A stretch of DNA of 64,000 nt. Origin: Actinomycetes bacterium (lineage in GTDB: Bacteria; Actinomycetota; Actinomycetes; Actinomycetales; Dermatophilaceae). A program made the position numbers and the translations under genes. The stretch covers positions 1-64,000 of the forward strand of contig JAEZWF010000026.1 of assembly GCA_023420415.1 (NCBI GenBank). Direction: 5' to 3'. The notes below the pieces were generated by a model, which was given only the letters and a program-made list of their open reading frames with translations, made no database searches and had not been told where the DNA came from. This document shows, in pieces, positions 49,104 to 57,675 of the stretch (position 1 is the first letter of the stretch; each line of letters opens with the position of its first letter).

Positions 49104-50852
49104 GTGGGCCGGTTCCCGACCCGGCCGCGAGCCCGAGCCCGCCGCAGGACCCTCGCGGTCGCGGGTGCGGCCACTGTGGCCCTGCTTGCCGCCGCCTGCT
49201 CGGGCGGCGACGCGGGTGACGCCGCCAGCACGGCGGTCAAGGGTCAGCTGTCGGTGCTGTCCCTCGGCCCGGTGGCGACCTGGGACCCGCAGCGGATGAC
49301 CTCCGCGCAGGACGCGGCATTCGCCGGACGGGTCTTCCTGCGGACGCTCACGGCGTTCCCGCCCGGACCCGACGCGGCTGCCCAGCGGACCGTCGTCGGG
49401 GACCTCGCGACCGATGCGGGCACCCCCAACGACACCGCGACGTCGTGGCAGTTCACGTTGCGCGGCGGCGTGAAGTGGCAGGACGGGTCGCCCGTCACCT
49501 GCGAGGACGTCCGGCACGGCGTGGCCCGGTCGTTCGCGGCACCGTGGGTGAGTGAGGGGCTCAACTACGGCGCGGCATATCTCGACATCCCGAGGAAGGC
49601 GGACGGCACGTCCGTCTACGCCGGCCCGGCAACCACCGACAAGGCCGCCGTAGCGGCGTTCGACAAGGCGGTGTCGTGCGACGGCAACACCGTCACCTTC
49701 CGGCTCTCGACGCCCATGGCGGACTGGGGCCAGGTGGTCGCCTCCCCGTCCTTCGCGCCGGTCAAGGCGTCGCAGGACAAGGGCAAGGACGGCACGTATG
49801 CCGTGTTCTCCAACGGGCCGTACCAGCTCAAGGACCCGTGGGATCCAAGTTCCGGCGGCACCTTCTCGCGAAACCCCAACTGGGACAAGGGAAGTGACCC
49901 GGTGCGCAAGGCGCAGCCGGAGACGATCCGGTACCTCGAGGGGACGGAGTCGCAGACCGCGGCACAGCAGGTCCTGAGCGACGACCCGGCCCACCGCCAG
50001 TCCGTCACCCTGGACTCCGCGCCCCCGGCGATGCAGCAGCACATCCTGTCGGACACCAAGCTGAAGGAGCGCTCGGTCAACCCGACGAGCCAGTTCGTCG
50101 ACTACCTCGCGCCCAACTTCGCCAAGGGCGTCATGCGCACTCCCGCCGTGCGCAAGGCGCTCGCGCTGTCGACCAACCGCGACGGCTACATCGCCGCCCT
50201 CGGTGGGTCGAGCGCCGCCACCCCCACGGACAGCCTGATCGGTCCTGTCCTGCCGGGTCACCGGCCGGACTCGACGCAGCCACCCGAGCCGGACCCGGGT
50301 GCCGCTCGGGCCGCCCTCCAGGGCGCCGGGCTCACCCTGCCGGTGAAGATCCGGGTCGCCTACCGGTCGACGCCGACGGCCGACAAGGCCATGGCCGCGC
50401 TCATGAACGGCTGGCAGGACGCCGGGTTCGCGGTGACCCTGCAGCCGCTCACGAAGGACTACTTCACGGACATCTCCGACGCGTCGCAGGTCGACGAGAC
50501 CGACGTGTTCTGGGCCAACTGGGCGCCGTCGTGGCCCTGCGGTGGCACGATGATCCGCCCGCTCTTCGACAGCCGGCTCAACCTCACCGACAAGTCCAGC
50601 GGCCGCGACTACGGCCGGTTCGTCGACGCGGCCGTCGACAACGAGATCGCCCGGATCGGTGCGCTGACCGACACCGCGGCCCAGGCCGAGGCATGGAGCA
50701 AGCTCGACGCCTCCCTCGCCGACCGGGGTGCGTACGTCGCCCTGGCCCAGCGACGCGCCTTCTACGTGGCAGGCACGGACGTCAAGGGGCTGGCCGCGAA
50801 CGAGGCGTTGGGCGGGTTCGTCGACCTGGCCACGATCGAGGTCAACCGGTGA
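49104..50852 (+). CDS. LpqW-like lipoprotein (SBP family 5 fold)
   Basis: The 582-residue protein has an Arg-rich N-terminus, a hydrophobic signal and the lipobox LAAAC (Cys32). The rest has a family 5 solute-binding layout (SWQFTLRGGVKWQDGSPVTC, then NGPYQLKDPWDPSSGGTFSR). It lies between typA and mshB. In M. tuberculosis the gene after typA is lpqW, a lipoprotein of the same fold that affects PIM/lipoarabinomannan synthesis, so I read this as its counterpart. No permease genes lie next to it, which supports a non-transport role. Confidence 0.82.
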   Translation: MGRFPTRPRARARRRTLAVAGAATVALLAAACSGGDAGDAASTAVKGQLSVLSLGPVATWDPQRMTSAQDAAFAGRVFLRTLTAFPPGPDAAAQRTVVGDLATDAGTPNDTATSWQFTLRGGVKWQDGSPVTCEDVRHGVARSFAAPWVSEGLNYGAAYLDIPRKADGTSVYAGPATTDKAAVAAFDKAVSCDGNTVTFRLSTPMADWGQVVASPSFAPVKASQDKGKDGTYAVFSNGPYQLKDPWDPSSGGTFSRNPNWDKGSDPVRKAQPETIRYLEGTESQTAAQQVLSDDPAHRQSVTLDSAPPAMQQHILSDTKLKERSVNPTSQFVDYLAPNFAKGVMRTPAVRKALALSTNRDGYIAALGGSSAATPTDSLIGPVLPGHRPDSTQPPEPDPGAARAALQGAGLTLPVKIRVAYRSTPTADKAMAALMNGWQDAGFAVTLQPLTKDYFTDISDASQVDETDVFWANWAPSWPCGGTMIRPLFDSRLNLTDKSSGRDYGRFVDAAVDNEIARIGALTDTAAQAEAWSKLDASLADRGAYVALAQRRAFYVAGTDVKGLAANEALGGFVDLATIEVNR

Positions 50853-51766
50853 CCGACGTCGGCCCGGTGCTCTTCGTGCACGCGCACCCCGACGACGAGA
50901 CCCTGACCACCGGGATCGCGATGGCGCACCTCGTGGACAGCGGCGTGCCCGTGCACGTGCTCACCAGCACCCTGGGCGAGGAGGGGGAGGTCATCCCGCC
51001 CGAGCTCGCCCACCTCGACTCCGCCCACGACGATGCCCTCGGAACCCACCGTCGCGAGGAGCTGCGTGGTGCCATGGCCGAGCTCGGTGTCACCCACGAG
51101 GTCCTCGGGGCAGACGAGGCCGCGGGCCGGTTGTCGCGGTGGCGCGACTCCGGGATGGCGGGCACGCCCACGGCGGCCAACCCCGCGGCATACGTCAATG
51201 CCTCCCTGGAGGAGGCGGCCGGCCTCGTCGCCGACGTGATCCGCCGGTTGCGACCCCGCGCGGTGGTGACCTACGACGCCGAGGGCGGCTACCGCCATCC
51301 CGACCACATCCAGACCCACCGGGTCACCCGCGCGGCTGTCGCCTCACTGCCCGAGGATGAGCGACCACCCCTGTATGCCGTGGTGACACCGCTGTCCTGG
51401 GCGCGTGCGGACCGGGCCTGGCTGGCCGAGCACCTGCCGGGGGACAGCGGCTGGACACTGCCCGACCCCGACGGTGAGTACCCGCCCGGCGTCATGCCCG
51501 ACGAGGCCGTGACCCACGCCGTCGATCGTCCGGATCTCGTTGCGAGACAAGCAGATGCGTTGCGTCACCACCGCACCCAGGTGACCGTGCGAGAAGACAC
51601 CTACGCCCTGTCGAACGACATCGCGGCACGGCTGTCGGGACGCGAGGGCTTTGTCCGCCTCGACCCCCACACCGGCCAGCCGGTGGGCGCGGGTGAGGAT
51701 GGTGGGTATGCCGCGACCGAGGACTTCGTGCCGCGTCGGCGCCTCGGGGAGGAGGGACGTGCGTGA
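50849..51766 (+). CDS. mshB: Mycothiol biosynthesis deacetylase MshB
   Basis: The 305-residue enzyme has the zinc motif HAHPDDE at residues 11-17 and the second His in YRHPDHIQTH near residue 150. MshB removes the acetyl group from GlcNAc-inositol in mycothiol synthesis. The sequence EGGYRHPDH is typical of MshB rather than the related mycothiol amidase Mca. GTGA overlaps join it with the genes on both sides. It links this genome to the mycothiol-dependent enzymes elsewhere in the window. Confidence 0.93.
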   Translation: MTDVGPVLFVHAHPDDETLTTGIAMAHLVDSGVPVHVLTSTLGEEGEVIPPELAHLDSAHDDALGTHRREELRGAMAELGVTHEVLGADEAAGRLSRWRDSGMAGTPTAANPAAYVNASLEEAAGLVADVIRRLRPRAVVTYDAEGGYRHPDHIQTHRVTRAAVASLPEDERPPLYAVVTPLSWARADRAWLAEHLPGDSGWTLPDPDGEYPPGVMPDEAVTHAVDRPDLVARQADALRHHRTQVTVREDTYALSNDIAARLSGREGFVRLDPHTGQPVGAGEDGGYAATEDFVPRRRLGEEGRA

Positions 51767-52257
51767 GCACCCCCACCGACCGTGACCGGTACCGGCTGGC
51801 GATGGGACGGTTCGCCACCGGCGTCACCGTCCTGACGACCTTCGCCGGAGGGCACGACCACGCCATGACCGCCAACGCGATCACGTCGGTGTCGATGGAC
51901 CCCCTGCTCCTGCTGGTCAGCGTCGAGGTGGACGCGCGGTTCCACGACGCGATCATCGACTCCGGGGTCTGGGGTGTCAGTGTGCTCGCCGCCACGCAAC
52001 GCCCCGTCGCCGAGTGGTTGTCCACCCAGGGCCGCCCGTTGCACGGACAGCTGGACCGCATCCCGCACAGCAAGGGGCCGCAGACCGGTGTCGCCCTCAT
52101 CGACGGCGCACTGGCCCACCTCGAGCTGCGCACCACGGCGGTTCACCCGGCGGGTGACCACAGCATCGTCGTCGGCGAAGTAGTGTCCATGTCGAGCCAC
52201 GAGCACCCGGGCGATGCCCTGGTCTACTACCGCAGCCGCTACCAGGCGCTGCCCTGA
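51763..52257 (+). CDS. Flavin reductase-like FMN-binding protein
   Basis: The 164-residue protein fits the HpaC/ flavin reductase domain: YRLAMGRFATGVTVLTTFAG, then AMTANAITSVSMDPLLLLVS and GVALIDGALAHLELRT. It reduces FMN or FAD with NAD(P)H for a monooxygenase partner, or acts as an oxidase of unknown substrate. It overlaps mshB by four bases. Confidence 0.88.
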   Translation: MSTPTDRDRYRLAMGRFATGVTVLTTFAGGHDHAMTANAITSVSMDPLLLLVSVEVDARFHDAIIDSGVWGVSVLAATQRPVAEWLSTQGRPLHGQLDRIPHSKGPQTGVALIDGALAHLELRTTAVHPAGDHSIVVGEVVSMSSHEHPGDALVYYRSRYQALP

Positions 52258-52268
52258 GGAGAACGCCC

Positions 52269-53939
52269 GTGAGGGAGAACGGATCCGCCGCCCTGAGGGG
52301 GACGATCGCCGTCGCCGTGCTCGCCGCGGCATACGTCGCGCTCGCCCTCTTCCTCGGCCGGCACGTGCCCGCCAACACCTCGGTTGCCGGCGTGCCCATC
52401 GGAGGCATGACGCCCGACGCAGCCGTGCAGACCCTCGAACGCGCCCTCGCGCCCAAGGCCAAGGCGCCGGTGGTGATCCAGGCCGGGGAGACCAAACAGC
52501 AGATCGAGCCCGCCGACGCCGGGCTCGCCTTCGACCTGCCGGGGACCGTCGAGGGCCTCACCGGGTTCAGCCTCAGCCCGACCGACCTGTGGACGCACCT
52601 GACCGGCGGCAGCGACGAGCCGCTGGAGACCACCGTGGACCGCGACAAGCTCGAGGCGGCTGTCGGCAAGGTCGGTGGCCCACTGAACCGCAAGGTGGTG
52701 GAGGGGGCGATCGCGTTCGCCGACGGCAAGGTCAAGGTCACCGATCCCGTTGCAGGGCGGACTCTTTCGGCCACAGCAACCGCTGACGAGATCGCCAAAC
52801 GCTGGCCCACCGAGCAGCCGGTGGCGGCCAAGTTCGACACCACGGAGCCCAAGGTGTCGGCTGCAGAGGTGGAGCGCGCCACCAAGGAGTTCGCGGCCCC
52901 GGCGGTGTCCGGACCGGTGAAGGTGGTGGCCGGCTCGAAGACCTTCTCGGTGGCGCCGGCCGAGTTCGCCGGCGCCCTGTCGATGAAGGCAGACGCGTCC
53001 GGCAAGCTGCAACCCGTCATCGACGACGCGAAGGTCGTGGCCGCGGTCCGCGCCGCCGCCGCCAAGGTCGGTCTGGAGAAGAAGGCGCAGGACGCCAAGA
53101 TCACCTTCAACGGCACCACGCCGGTCGTCACCCCGGCAGTGGTCGGGTCGGCGCTCGAGCCCAAGTCGATCGACTCGGCGTTCACCGCGGCGCTGACCTC
53201 GGCCGACCGCACGGCGAAGGTCGCCACGACGGTCGTGCAGCCCAAGCTCACCACGGCCGAGGCCAACAAGATCAAGCCCAAGGAGAGGATCTCGACCTTC
53301 TCCACGCAGTTCCCCTACAACCCGCCGCGCACCGAGAACATCAGCATCGCCGCGCGCACCCTCAACGGCACGTACGTCGCGCCGGGGGAGACGTTCTCGC
53401 TCAACGCCAAGCTGGGTCAACGGACCGCGGCCAAGGGGTACAACTCGGCGCCGGTCATCATCAACGGCAGGCTGACCAAGGACTACGGCGGCGGCATCTC
53501 GCAGCTGTCGACCACGCTCTTCAACGCGATCTTCTTCTCCGGAGCCAAGATCGAGGAGCACCACCCGCACAGCTTCTACATCTCGCGCTACCCCGAGGGG
53601 CGTGAGGCCACGATCTCCTGGCCCGACGTCGACAACCGGTTCACCAACGACACCGGCTACGGCATCCTCATCCAGGCCGGGGTCTCGGGGAACTCGGTCA
53701 CCGTGTCGTTCTACGGCACCAAGGTGTGGGACATCGAGGCGGTCAAGGGACCGCGACGCAACGTCGTGCAGCCCAAGAGCATCGTCGACAACAAGAAGGG
53801 CTGCGTCCCCCAGAGCCCGACGCCCGGCTTCGACGTCACCGTCACCCGCATCTTCAACAAGGGCGGCAAGCAGGTGAAGTCCTCGCAGTTCAACACGCAC
53901 TACATCCCCGAGGACAAGGTCACCTGCACCAACCCCTGA
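52269..53939 (+). CDS. VanW-family protein with peptidoglycan-binding-like repeats
   Basis: This 556-residue protein has one N-terminal membrane helix (IAVAVLAAAYVALALFLG), two putative peptidoglycan-binding-like domains (about 60-360) and a VanW domain at about 355-500 with GETFSLNAKLGQRTAAKGYN, YGGGISQLSTTLFNAIFFSG and EEHHPHSFYISRYPEGREAT. VanW proteins are cell-wall linked; their exact role is unknown. GTG start with AGGAG 10 bases upstream. Confidence 0.9.
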   Translation: MRENGSAALRGTIAVAVLAAAYVALALFLGRHVPANTSVAGVPIGGMTPDAAVQTLERALAPKAKAPVVIQAGETKQQIEPADAGLAFDLPGTVEGLTGFSLSPTDLWTHLTGGSDEPLETTVDRDKLEAAVGKVGGPLNRKVVEGAIAFADGKVKVTDPVAGRTLSATATADEIAKRWPTEQPVAAKFDTTEPKVSAAEVERATKEFAAPAVSGPVKVVAGSKTFSVAPAEFAGALSMKADASGKLQPVIDDAKVVAAVRAAAAKVGLEKKAQDAKITFNGTTPVVTPAVVGSALEPKSIDSAFTAALTSADRTAKVATTVVQPKLTTAEANKIKPKERISTFSTQFPYNPPRTENISIAARTLNGTYVAPGETFSLNAKLGQRTAAKGYNSAPVIINGRLTKDYGGGISQLSTTLFNAIFFSGAKIEEHHPHSFYISRYPEGREATISWPDVDNRFTNDTGYGILIQAGVSGNSVTVSFYGTKVWDIEAVKGPRRNVVQPKSIVDNKKGCVPQSPTPGFDVTVTRIFNKGGKQVKSSQFNTHYIPEDKVTCTNP

Positions 53940-53943
53940 GCCA

Positions 53944-54034
53944 CAGCTTTTCCGCGTCATGCGCAAAGTGTGAACTTCGCTCGGGCTACTAGTGCGAGCG
54001 AAGCTGAGGTTTCCCGCTTGACGCGGAAAAGCTG
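53944..54034. terminator. Compound bidirectional terminator
   Basis: An outer 16-base perfect pair (CAGCTTTTCCGCGTCA and complement) encloses an inner 9-base pair (CTTCGCTCG/CGAGCGAAG). It lies between the convergent VanW and VOC genes. Confidence 0.75.
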
Positions 54035-54042
54035 AGGTCGGG

Positions 54043-54453
54043 TCAGTCGGTCACGAGGTGCGCGTAGGGGTCGGGTCGCTCGGACTCGCTGCGCAGGACG
54101 CAGAACTCGTTGCCCTCGGGGTCGAGCAGGGTCGCCCAGCCGCCACCGTCGGGCTTGCGCAGGTCCTGGTGCATGCGGGCGCCGAGCCCGAGCAGCCGCT
54201 CGACCTCCTCCTCACGGGTGCGGTCGGTGGGGGTGAGGTCGAAGTGGAGGCGGTTCTTGACCGTCTTGCCTTCGGGCACCTGGATGAACAGCACCCGCTG
54301 TCGGCCGTCGGGCGAGAGGATCATGCACTCCTCGTGCCCGGGCAGGTTGGGGTCGCGCGGGTCCTCGGCGAACCCGAGCACCTTGGACCACCAGTGGGAC
54401 TGCGCGTGCGCGTCGCGGGAGTCGACGGACGTGTGCGAGATGCGGCTGGTCAC
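54043..54453 (-). CDS. VOC/glyoxalase-like protein
   Basis: The 136-residue protein has the single VOC layout seen in actinobacterial glyoxalase-like proteins: SRISHTSVDSRDAHAQSHWW at the start and WATLLDPEGNEFCVLRSES at the end. The metal ligands His and Glu are in place. Its substrate is unknown. The GTG at 54453 fits the family N-terminus. Confidence 0.85.
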   Translation of the reverse strand: MTSRISHTSVDSRDAHAQSHWWSKVLGFAEDPRDPNLPGHEECMILSPDGRQRVLFIQVPEGKTVKNRLHFDLTPTDRTREEEVERLLGLGARMHQDLRKPDGGGWATLLDPEGNEFCVLRSESERPDPYAHLVTD

Positions 54454-54578
54454 GCGACGACCGCCTGAGGGCACGACCGAGCGCCCGCGAGGGAGGCCCG
54501 GAAGGCGGAGGGGCGGGGACTGTTGAGTGAGGTCATGACTGGCAGCCTTGCGCCACAGCGGGCCTCGGCGCCAGTGGG

Positions 54579-55613
54579 TTACGGCTGGGTGAGGTAGACG
54601 TACTCGGAGTGCCGTTCGAAGCCCATCCGCTCGTAGAGCCGGATCGCGGTGTCGTTGTCGGCCTCCACCTGGAGGTGGACCAGCCGGACGCCGTCATCGA
54701 GGGCGGCGCGCGCGAGGCGGGCGGTGAGGTGGGCGGCCAGCCCACGACCTCGGTATGCCGGGTCGGTGCGGACCGCGCCGAGGCCCGCCCAGCCGTGGGC
54801 GAGGGCCAGGCGCCCGACGGCGACGGGTGTCGTGCCGGCAGCCCCGCGCTCGCGCAGCCCGAGCTGCTGGGAGAGCCCGCCCCCGGGGATGGTGCTGGCG
54901 AAGAGCTGGCGGGGTGACCCTTCGAGGACCGCGCGCAGCACAGCCGGGTCGACGCCCTCGCCCCTCGGGTAGCCCTGGAGCCAGCCGGCCGTCAGCGACT
55001 CCTCGATCACGACCTCGGGGCCGCCCGGGTCGGCACTGGCGACCCGGTCCGTCGGCGCCGTCATGGTGAGGCTCCGGCTGCCGACCGTGTAGCCACGGTC
55101 CACGAGAACGGCGCCCAGCGGGTTGGCCGCGGGGTCGAAACCCTCCGGTCCTGCGAGGGTGACCTTCGCGGGGAGGCCGCGTGCGGCATACCACCGCTCG
55201 ACCCGCTCGAGCGCGCTGGATAGGGGCAGACCGGGGTCGCCGAGCGGCACGACCGAGTTGCCGCGCTGGGTGAAGCCGGACGACGCCCGCAGGACCCAGC
55301 CGCCGAGCGACTCGCTCTCCACCGCGCCCCATGAGGGCGTGACGACGCGCTGGAGGTCGGCCACGCCGGTCACCCGGTGGGGTGCGCCGCGACGCGTGGG
55401 CTTCGGGGGCACCTCCTTGGCGGCCACGACCCGATCTCGGGCGACGACGACCTCGCCCGAGGAGGTGCCGATGGTGAGGGTCTGGTCGGTGCGTGAGAGC
55501 AGCTCGCCGACGGTGTCGGTGAGGCGCGCCCCGGTCACGGGATCGGGCGTCTCGAGGCGCCACCGGACCACCACCCGAGACGTGAGGGGGAGGTGTTCGT
55601 CGAGGTCACCCAT
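54579..55613 (-). CDS. GNAT acetyltransferase with N-terminal extension
   Basis: The 344-residue protein has an N-terminal beta-rich region of about 80 residues (a possible SH3-like domain: VVVARDRVVAAKEVPPKPTR) and a C-terminal GNAT domain with the acetyl-CoA loop GAVRTDPAYRGRGLAAHLTA and VEADNDTAIRLYERMGF. The middle part may be a degenerate second GNAT. It is divergent to fdxA; in many actinobacteria a gene of this type lies next to fdxA-dapC. Substrate unknown. Confidence 0.88.
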   Translation of the reverse strand: MGDLDEHLPLTSRVVVRWRLETPDPVTGARLTDTVGELLSRTDQTLTIGTSSGEVVVARDRVVAAKEVPPKPTRRGAPHRVTGVADLQRVVTPSWGAVESESLGGWVLRASSGFTQRGNSVVPLGDPGLPLSSALERVERWYAARGLPAKVTLAGPEGFDPAANPLGAVLVDRGYTVGSRSLTMTAPTDRVASADPGGPEVVIEESLTAGWLQGYPRGEGVDPAVLRAVLEGSPRQLFASTIPGGGLSQQLGLRERGAAGTTPVAVGRLALAHGWAGLGAVRTDPAYRGRGLAAHLTARLARAALDDGVRLVHLQVEADNDTAIRLYERMGFERHSEYVYLTQP

Positions 55614-55621
55614 GGGCCGAA

Positions 55622-55627
55622 TAGTAT
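55622..55627 (+). promoter_or_regulatory. fdxA -10 element, leaderless mRNA
   Basis: TAGTAT ends seven bases before the fdxA ATG at 55635. There is no Shine-Dalgarno sequence, which agrees with a leaderless transcript. Confidence 0.5.
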
Positions 55628-55634
55628 GAGCGGC

Positions 55635-55961
55635 ATGACCTACGTGATCGCCCAGCCGTGCGTCGACCTCAAGGACAAGGCCTGCATCGAGGAATGTCCC
55701 GTCGACTGCATCTACGAGGGTGAGCGCTCGCTCTACATCCACCCCGACGAGTGCGTCGACTGTGGCGCCTGCGAGCCGGTGTGCCCGGTCGAGGCGATCT
55801 ACTACGAGGACGACACCCCCGAGCAGTGGGCCGACTACTACAAGGCAAACGTCGAGTTCTTCGACGACCTCGGCAGCCCGGGTGGCGCCGCCAAGCTCGG
55901 CGTCATCCCCAAGGACCACCCGCTGATCGCCGACCTGCCCCCGCAGGAGCACGACGAGTGA
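55635..55961 (+). CDS. fdxA: Seven-iron ferredoxin FdxA
   Basis: The 108-residue protein has the two cluster motifs of 3Fe-4S/4Fe-4S ferredoxins: QPCVDLKDKACIEECPVDC and CVDCGACEPVCPVEAI. It carries electrons in the cytoplasm. The dapC gene follows with a GTGA overlap, a conserved pairing in actinobacteria. MTYVIAQPC is the standard N-terminus, so the ATG at 55635 is the start. Confidence 0.95.
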   Translation: MTYVIAQPCVDLKDKACIEECPVDCIYEGERSLYIHPDECVDCGACEPVCPVEAIYYEDDTPEQWADYYKANVEFFDDLGSPGGAAKLGVIPKDHPLIADLPPQEHDE

Positions 55962-57082
55962 GGAGCCCCCGGGCTCTGCCTGACTTTCCCTGGGACTCGC
56001 TCGCTCCGCACAAGGAGCGGGCGAGTGCCGTCCCGGGTGGCATCGTCGACCTGTCGGTCGGCACTCCCGTCGACCCGACGCCGCAGGTCGTCCAGGACGC
56101 GCTGCGCTCGGCTGCGGACGCGCCCGGCTACCCGCAGACGTGGGGGACGCCCGCGCTGCGCGAGGCGGTCGCCGCATGGTTCGCGCGGCGTCGGGGTGCG
56201 CCGGACGTCGACCCCGACGGGGTGCTGCCGACGATCGGCAGCAAGGAGCTCGTGGCCTGGCTGCCGACGCTGATGGGTCTCGGGCCGGGTGACGTCGTCG
56301 GCTTCCCCCGCGTCGCCTACCCGACGTACGACGTGGGTGCCCGGCTGGCTGGCGCGACGCCGCAGGTCGTCGACGGGCTCACCGCACTCGGCCCGGTGAC
56401 CCCGTCGACGACGCCAAAGCTGTTGTGGCTCAACACTCCCAGCAACCCCACCGGCAAGGTGCTCGGGGTCGAGCACCTGGCGAAGGTCGTCGCCTGGGCG
56501 CGTCAGCACGGGGTGGTCGTCGCGAGCGACGAGTGCTACGCCGAGCTCGACTGGCGCGACGACGCCGAGGGGCTCACGACACCCTCCATCCTCGACCCCC
56601 GGGTCACCGGCGGCTCCCACGAGGGGCTGCTCGCGGTCTACTCGCTGTCCAAGCAGTCCAACCTCGCCGGCTACCGCGCAGCCTTCGCGGCGGGCGACCC
56701 GGCGCTCGTGAAGCAGCTGCTCGAGGTGCGCAAGCACGCCGGGATGATCCCGCCGTGGCCGGTGCAGGTCGCCCTCACCGCCGCCATCGGCGACGACGCG
56801 CACGTCGCCGAACAGAAGCAGCGGTATGCCGCGCGGCGGGCCGTGCTTCGTGGCGCCGTCGAGGGTTTCGGCCTGCGGGTCGACGAGTCGGAGGCCGGCC
56901 TCTACCTGTGGGCCACCCGCGACGAGGACTGCTGGGCGACCGTCGACCAGCTGGCGCAGCACGGCATACTCGTCGCGCCCGGCGCCTTCTACGGCGAAGC
57001 CGGCCGCCAGCACGTGCGCATCGCCCTCACGGCCACCGACGAGCGCATCGCGGCGGCAGCCGAGCGGCTCCGGTCGGCCTGA
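55958..57082 (+). CDS. dapC: Succinyldiaminopimelate aminotransferase DapC
   Basis: The 374-residue PLP enzyme of the class I fold transfers an amino group in lysine and peptidoglycan precursor synthesis. The N-terminal LPDFPWDSLAPHKERASA and DLSVGTPVDPTP are typical. The PLP Lys lies in YSLSKQSNLAGYR, and the phosphate-binding Asn/Tyr stretch is SNPTGKVLG and SDECYAEL. The GTG start overlaps the fdxA stop. Confidence 0.93.
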   Translation: MRSPRALPDFPWDSLAPHKERASAVPGGIVDLSVGTPVDPTPQVVQDALRSAADAPGYPQTWGTPALREAVAAWFARRRGAPDVDPDGVLPTIGSKELVAWLPTLMGLGPGDVVGFPRVAYPTYDVGARLAGATPQVVDGLTALGPVTPSTTPKLLWLNTPSNPTGKVLGVEHLAKVVAWARQHGVVVASDECYAELDWRDDAEGLTTPSILDPRVTGGSHEGLLAVYSLSKQSNLAGYRAAFAAGDPALVKQLLEVRKHAGMIPPWPVQVALTAAIGDDAHVAEQKQRYAARRAVLRGAVEGFGLRVDESEAGLYLWATRDEDCWATVDQLAQHGILVAPGAFYGEAGRQHVRIALTATDERIAAAAERLRSA

Positions 57083-57123
57083 CCCGCCGGGAAGCGGGGG
57101 CCGCGCCGGAGCCGCTCACCCCG

Positions 57124-57567
57124 TCAGGCCGGCGTGGGTGCCGGCACCGCACCTCGGCGGCGGGCCAGTGCGCCGTCGAGGCTGAACCTGCCCGGACCCG
57201 CTGCCGCGAGCGCGAGGGCACCGGCGGCGAGAGCGAGCACGTAGGACGGGCCGCCGTTCGCGACGAAGAAACCGTTGCCCTGGTGGGCGATCAGGCCCGC
57301 GGCGACCATGTGCAGTGCCAGCAGGCTGCCCACGACCGGGGTGAAGGCGCCGAGCATGAGGGCGAGGCCGCCGCCGAGCTCGAGCACGATGGCGACCACG
57401 GCGGCCACGTCCGGGACGGGCGCACCCATGCCGGCGAAGCCCTCCTGGGTCGCGGCGACACCGTTGGTGACCAGCTTCTGCCAGCCGTGCATGACGAAGA
57501 TCAGGCCCAACCCGAGTCGGGCGACGAGCACGAGCGCGTCGCGGGCGGGGGATGGGAGGGAACGCAT
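57124..57567 (-). CDS. DoxX-family membrane protein
   Basis: The 147-residue protein has four hydrophobic segments and LVARLGLGLIFVMHGWQKL, typical of DoxX proteins, which are linked to redox stress and thiosulfate metabolism in some bacteria. AAAGGACC lies upstream of the ATG. A TetR-type palindrome lies about 50-65 bases upstream of the start codon. Confidence 0.88.
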   Translation of the reverse strand: MRSLPSPARDALVLVARLGLGLIFVMHGWQKLVTNGVAATQEGFAGMGAPVPDVAAVVAIVLELGGGLALMLGAFTPVVGSLLALHMVAAGLIAHQGNGFFVANGGPSYVLALAAGALALAAAGPGRFSLDGALARRRGAVPAPTPA

Positions 57568-57618
57568 CAGGGTCCTTTCATCGGGGGAGGAAGATCGCGA
57601 TGCCGTCCGGGGGGCATC

Positions 57619-57633
57619 CTTACCAACGGTAAG
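57619..57633. promoter_or_regulatory. TetR-like palindrome upstream of doxX
   Basis: CTTACCAACGGTAAG has perfect 6-base arms (CTTACC/GGTAAG). It lies 52-66 bases upstream of the doxX start. No TetR gene is adjacent. Confidence 0.5.
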
Positions 57634-57675
57634 TTGTCTGGCTGGACACCCGCTGGAAGCCCATGGGCGACGGAG

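Noticed and set aside
49104..50852. Substrate-binding protein of a second peptide transporter
   Set aside because: No permease or ATPase genes adjoin it, and the gene order points to an LpqW-like role.
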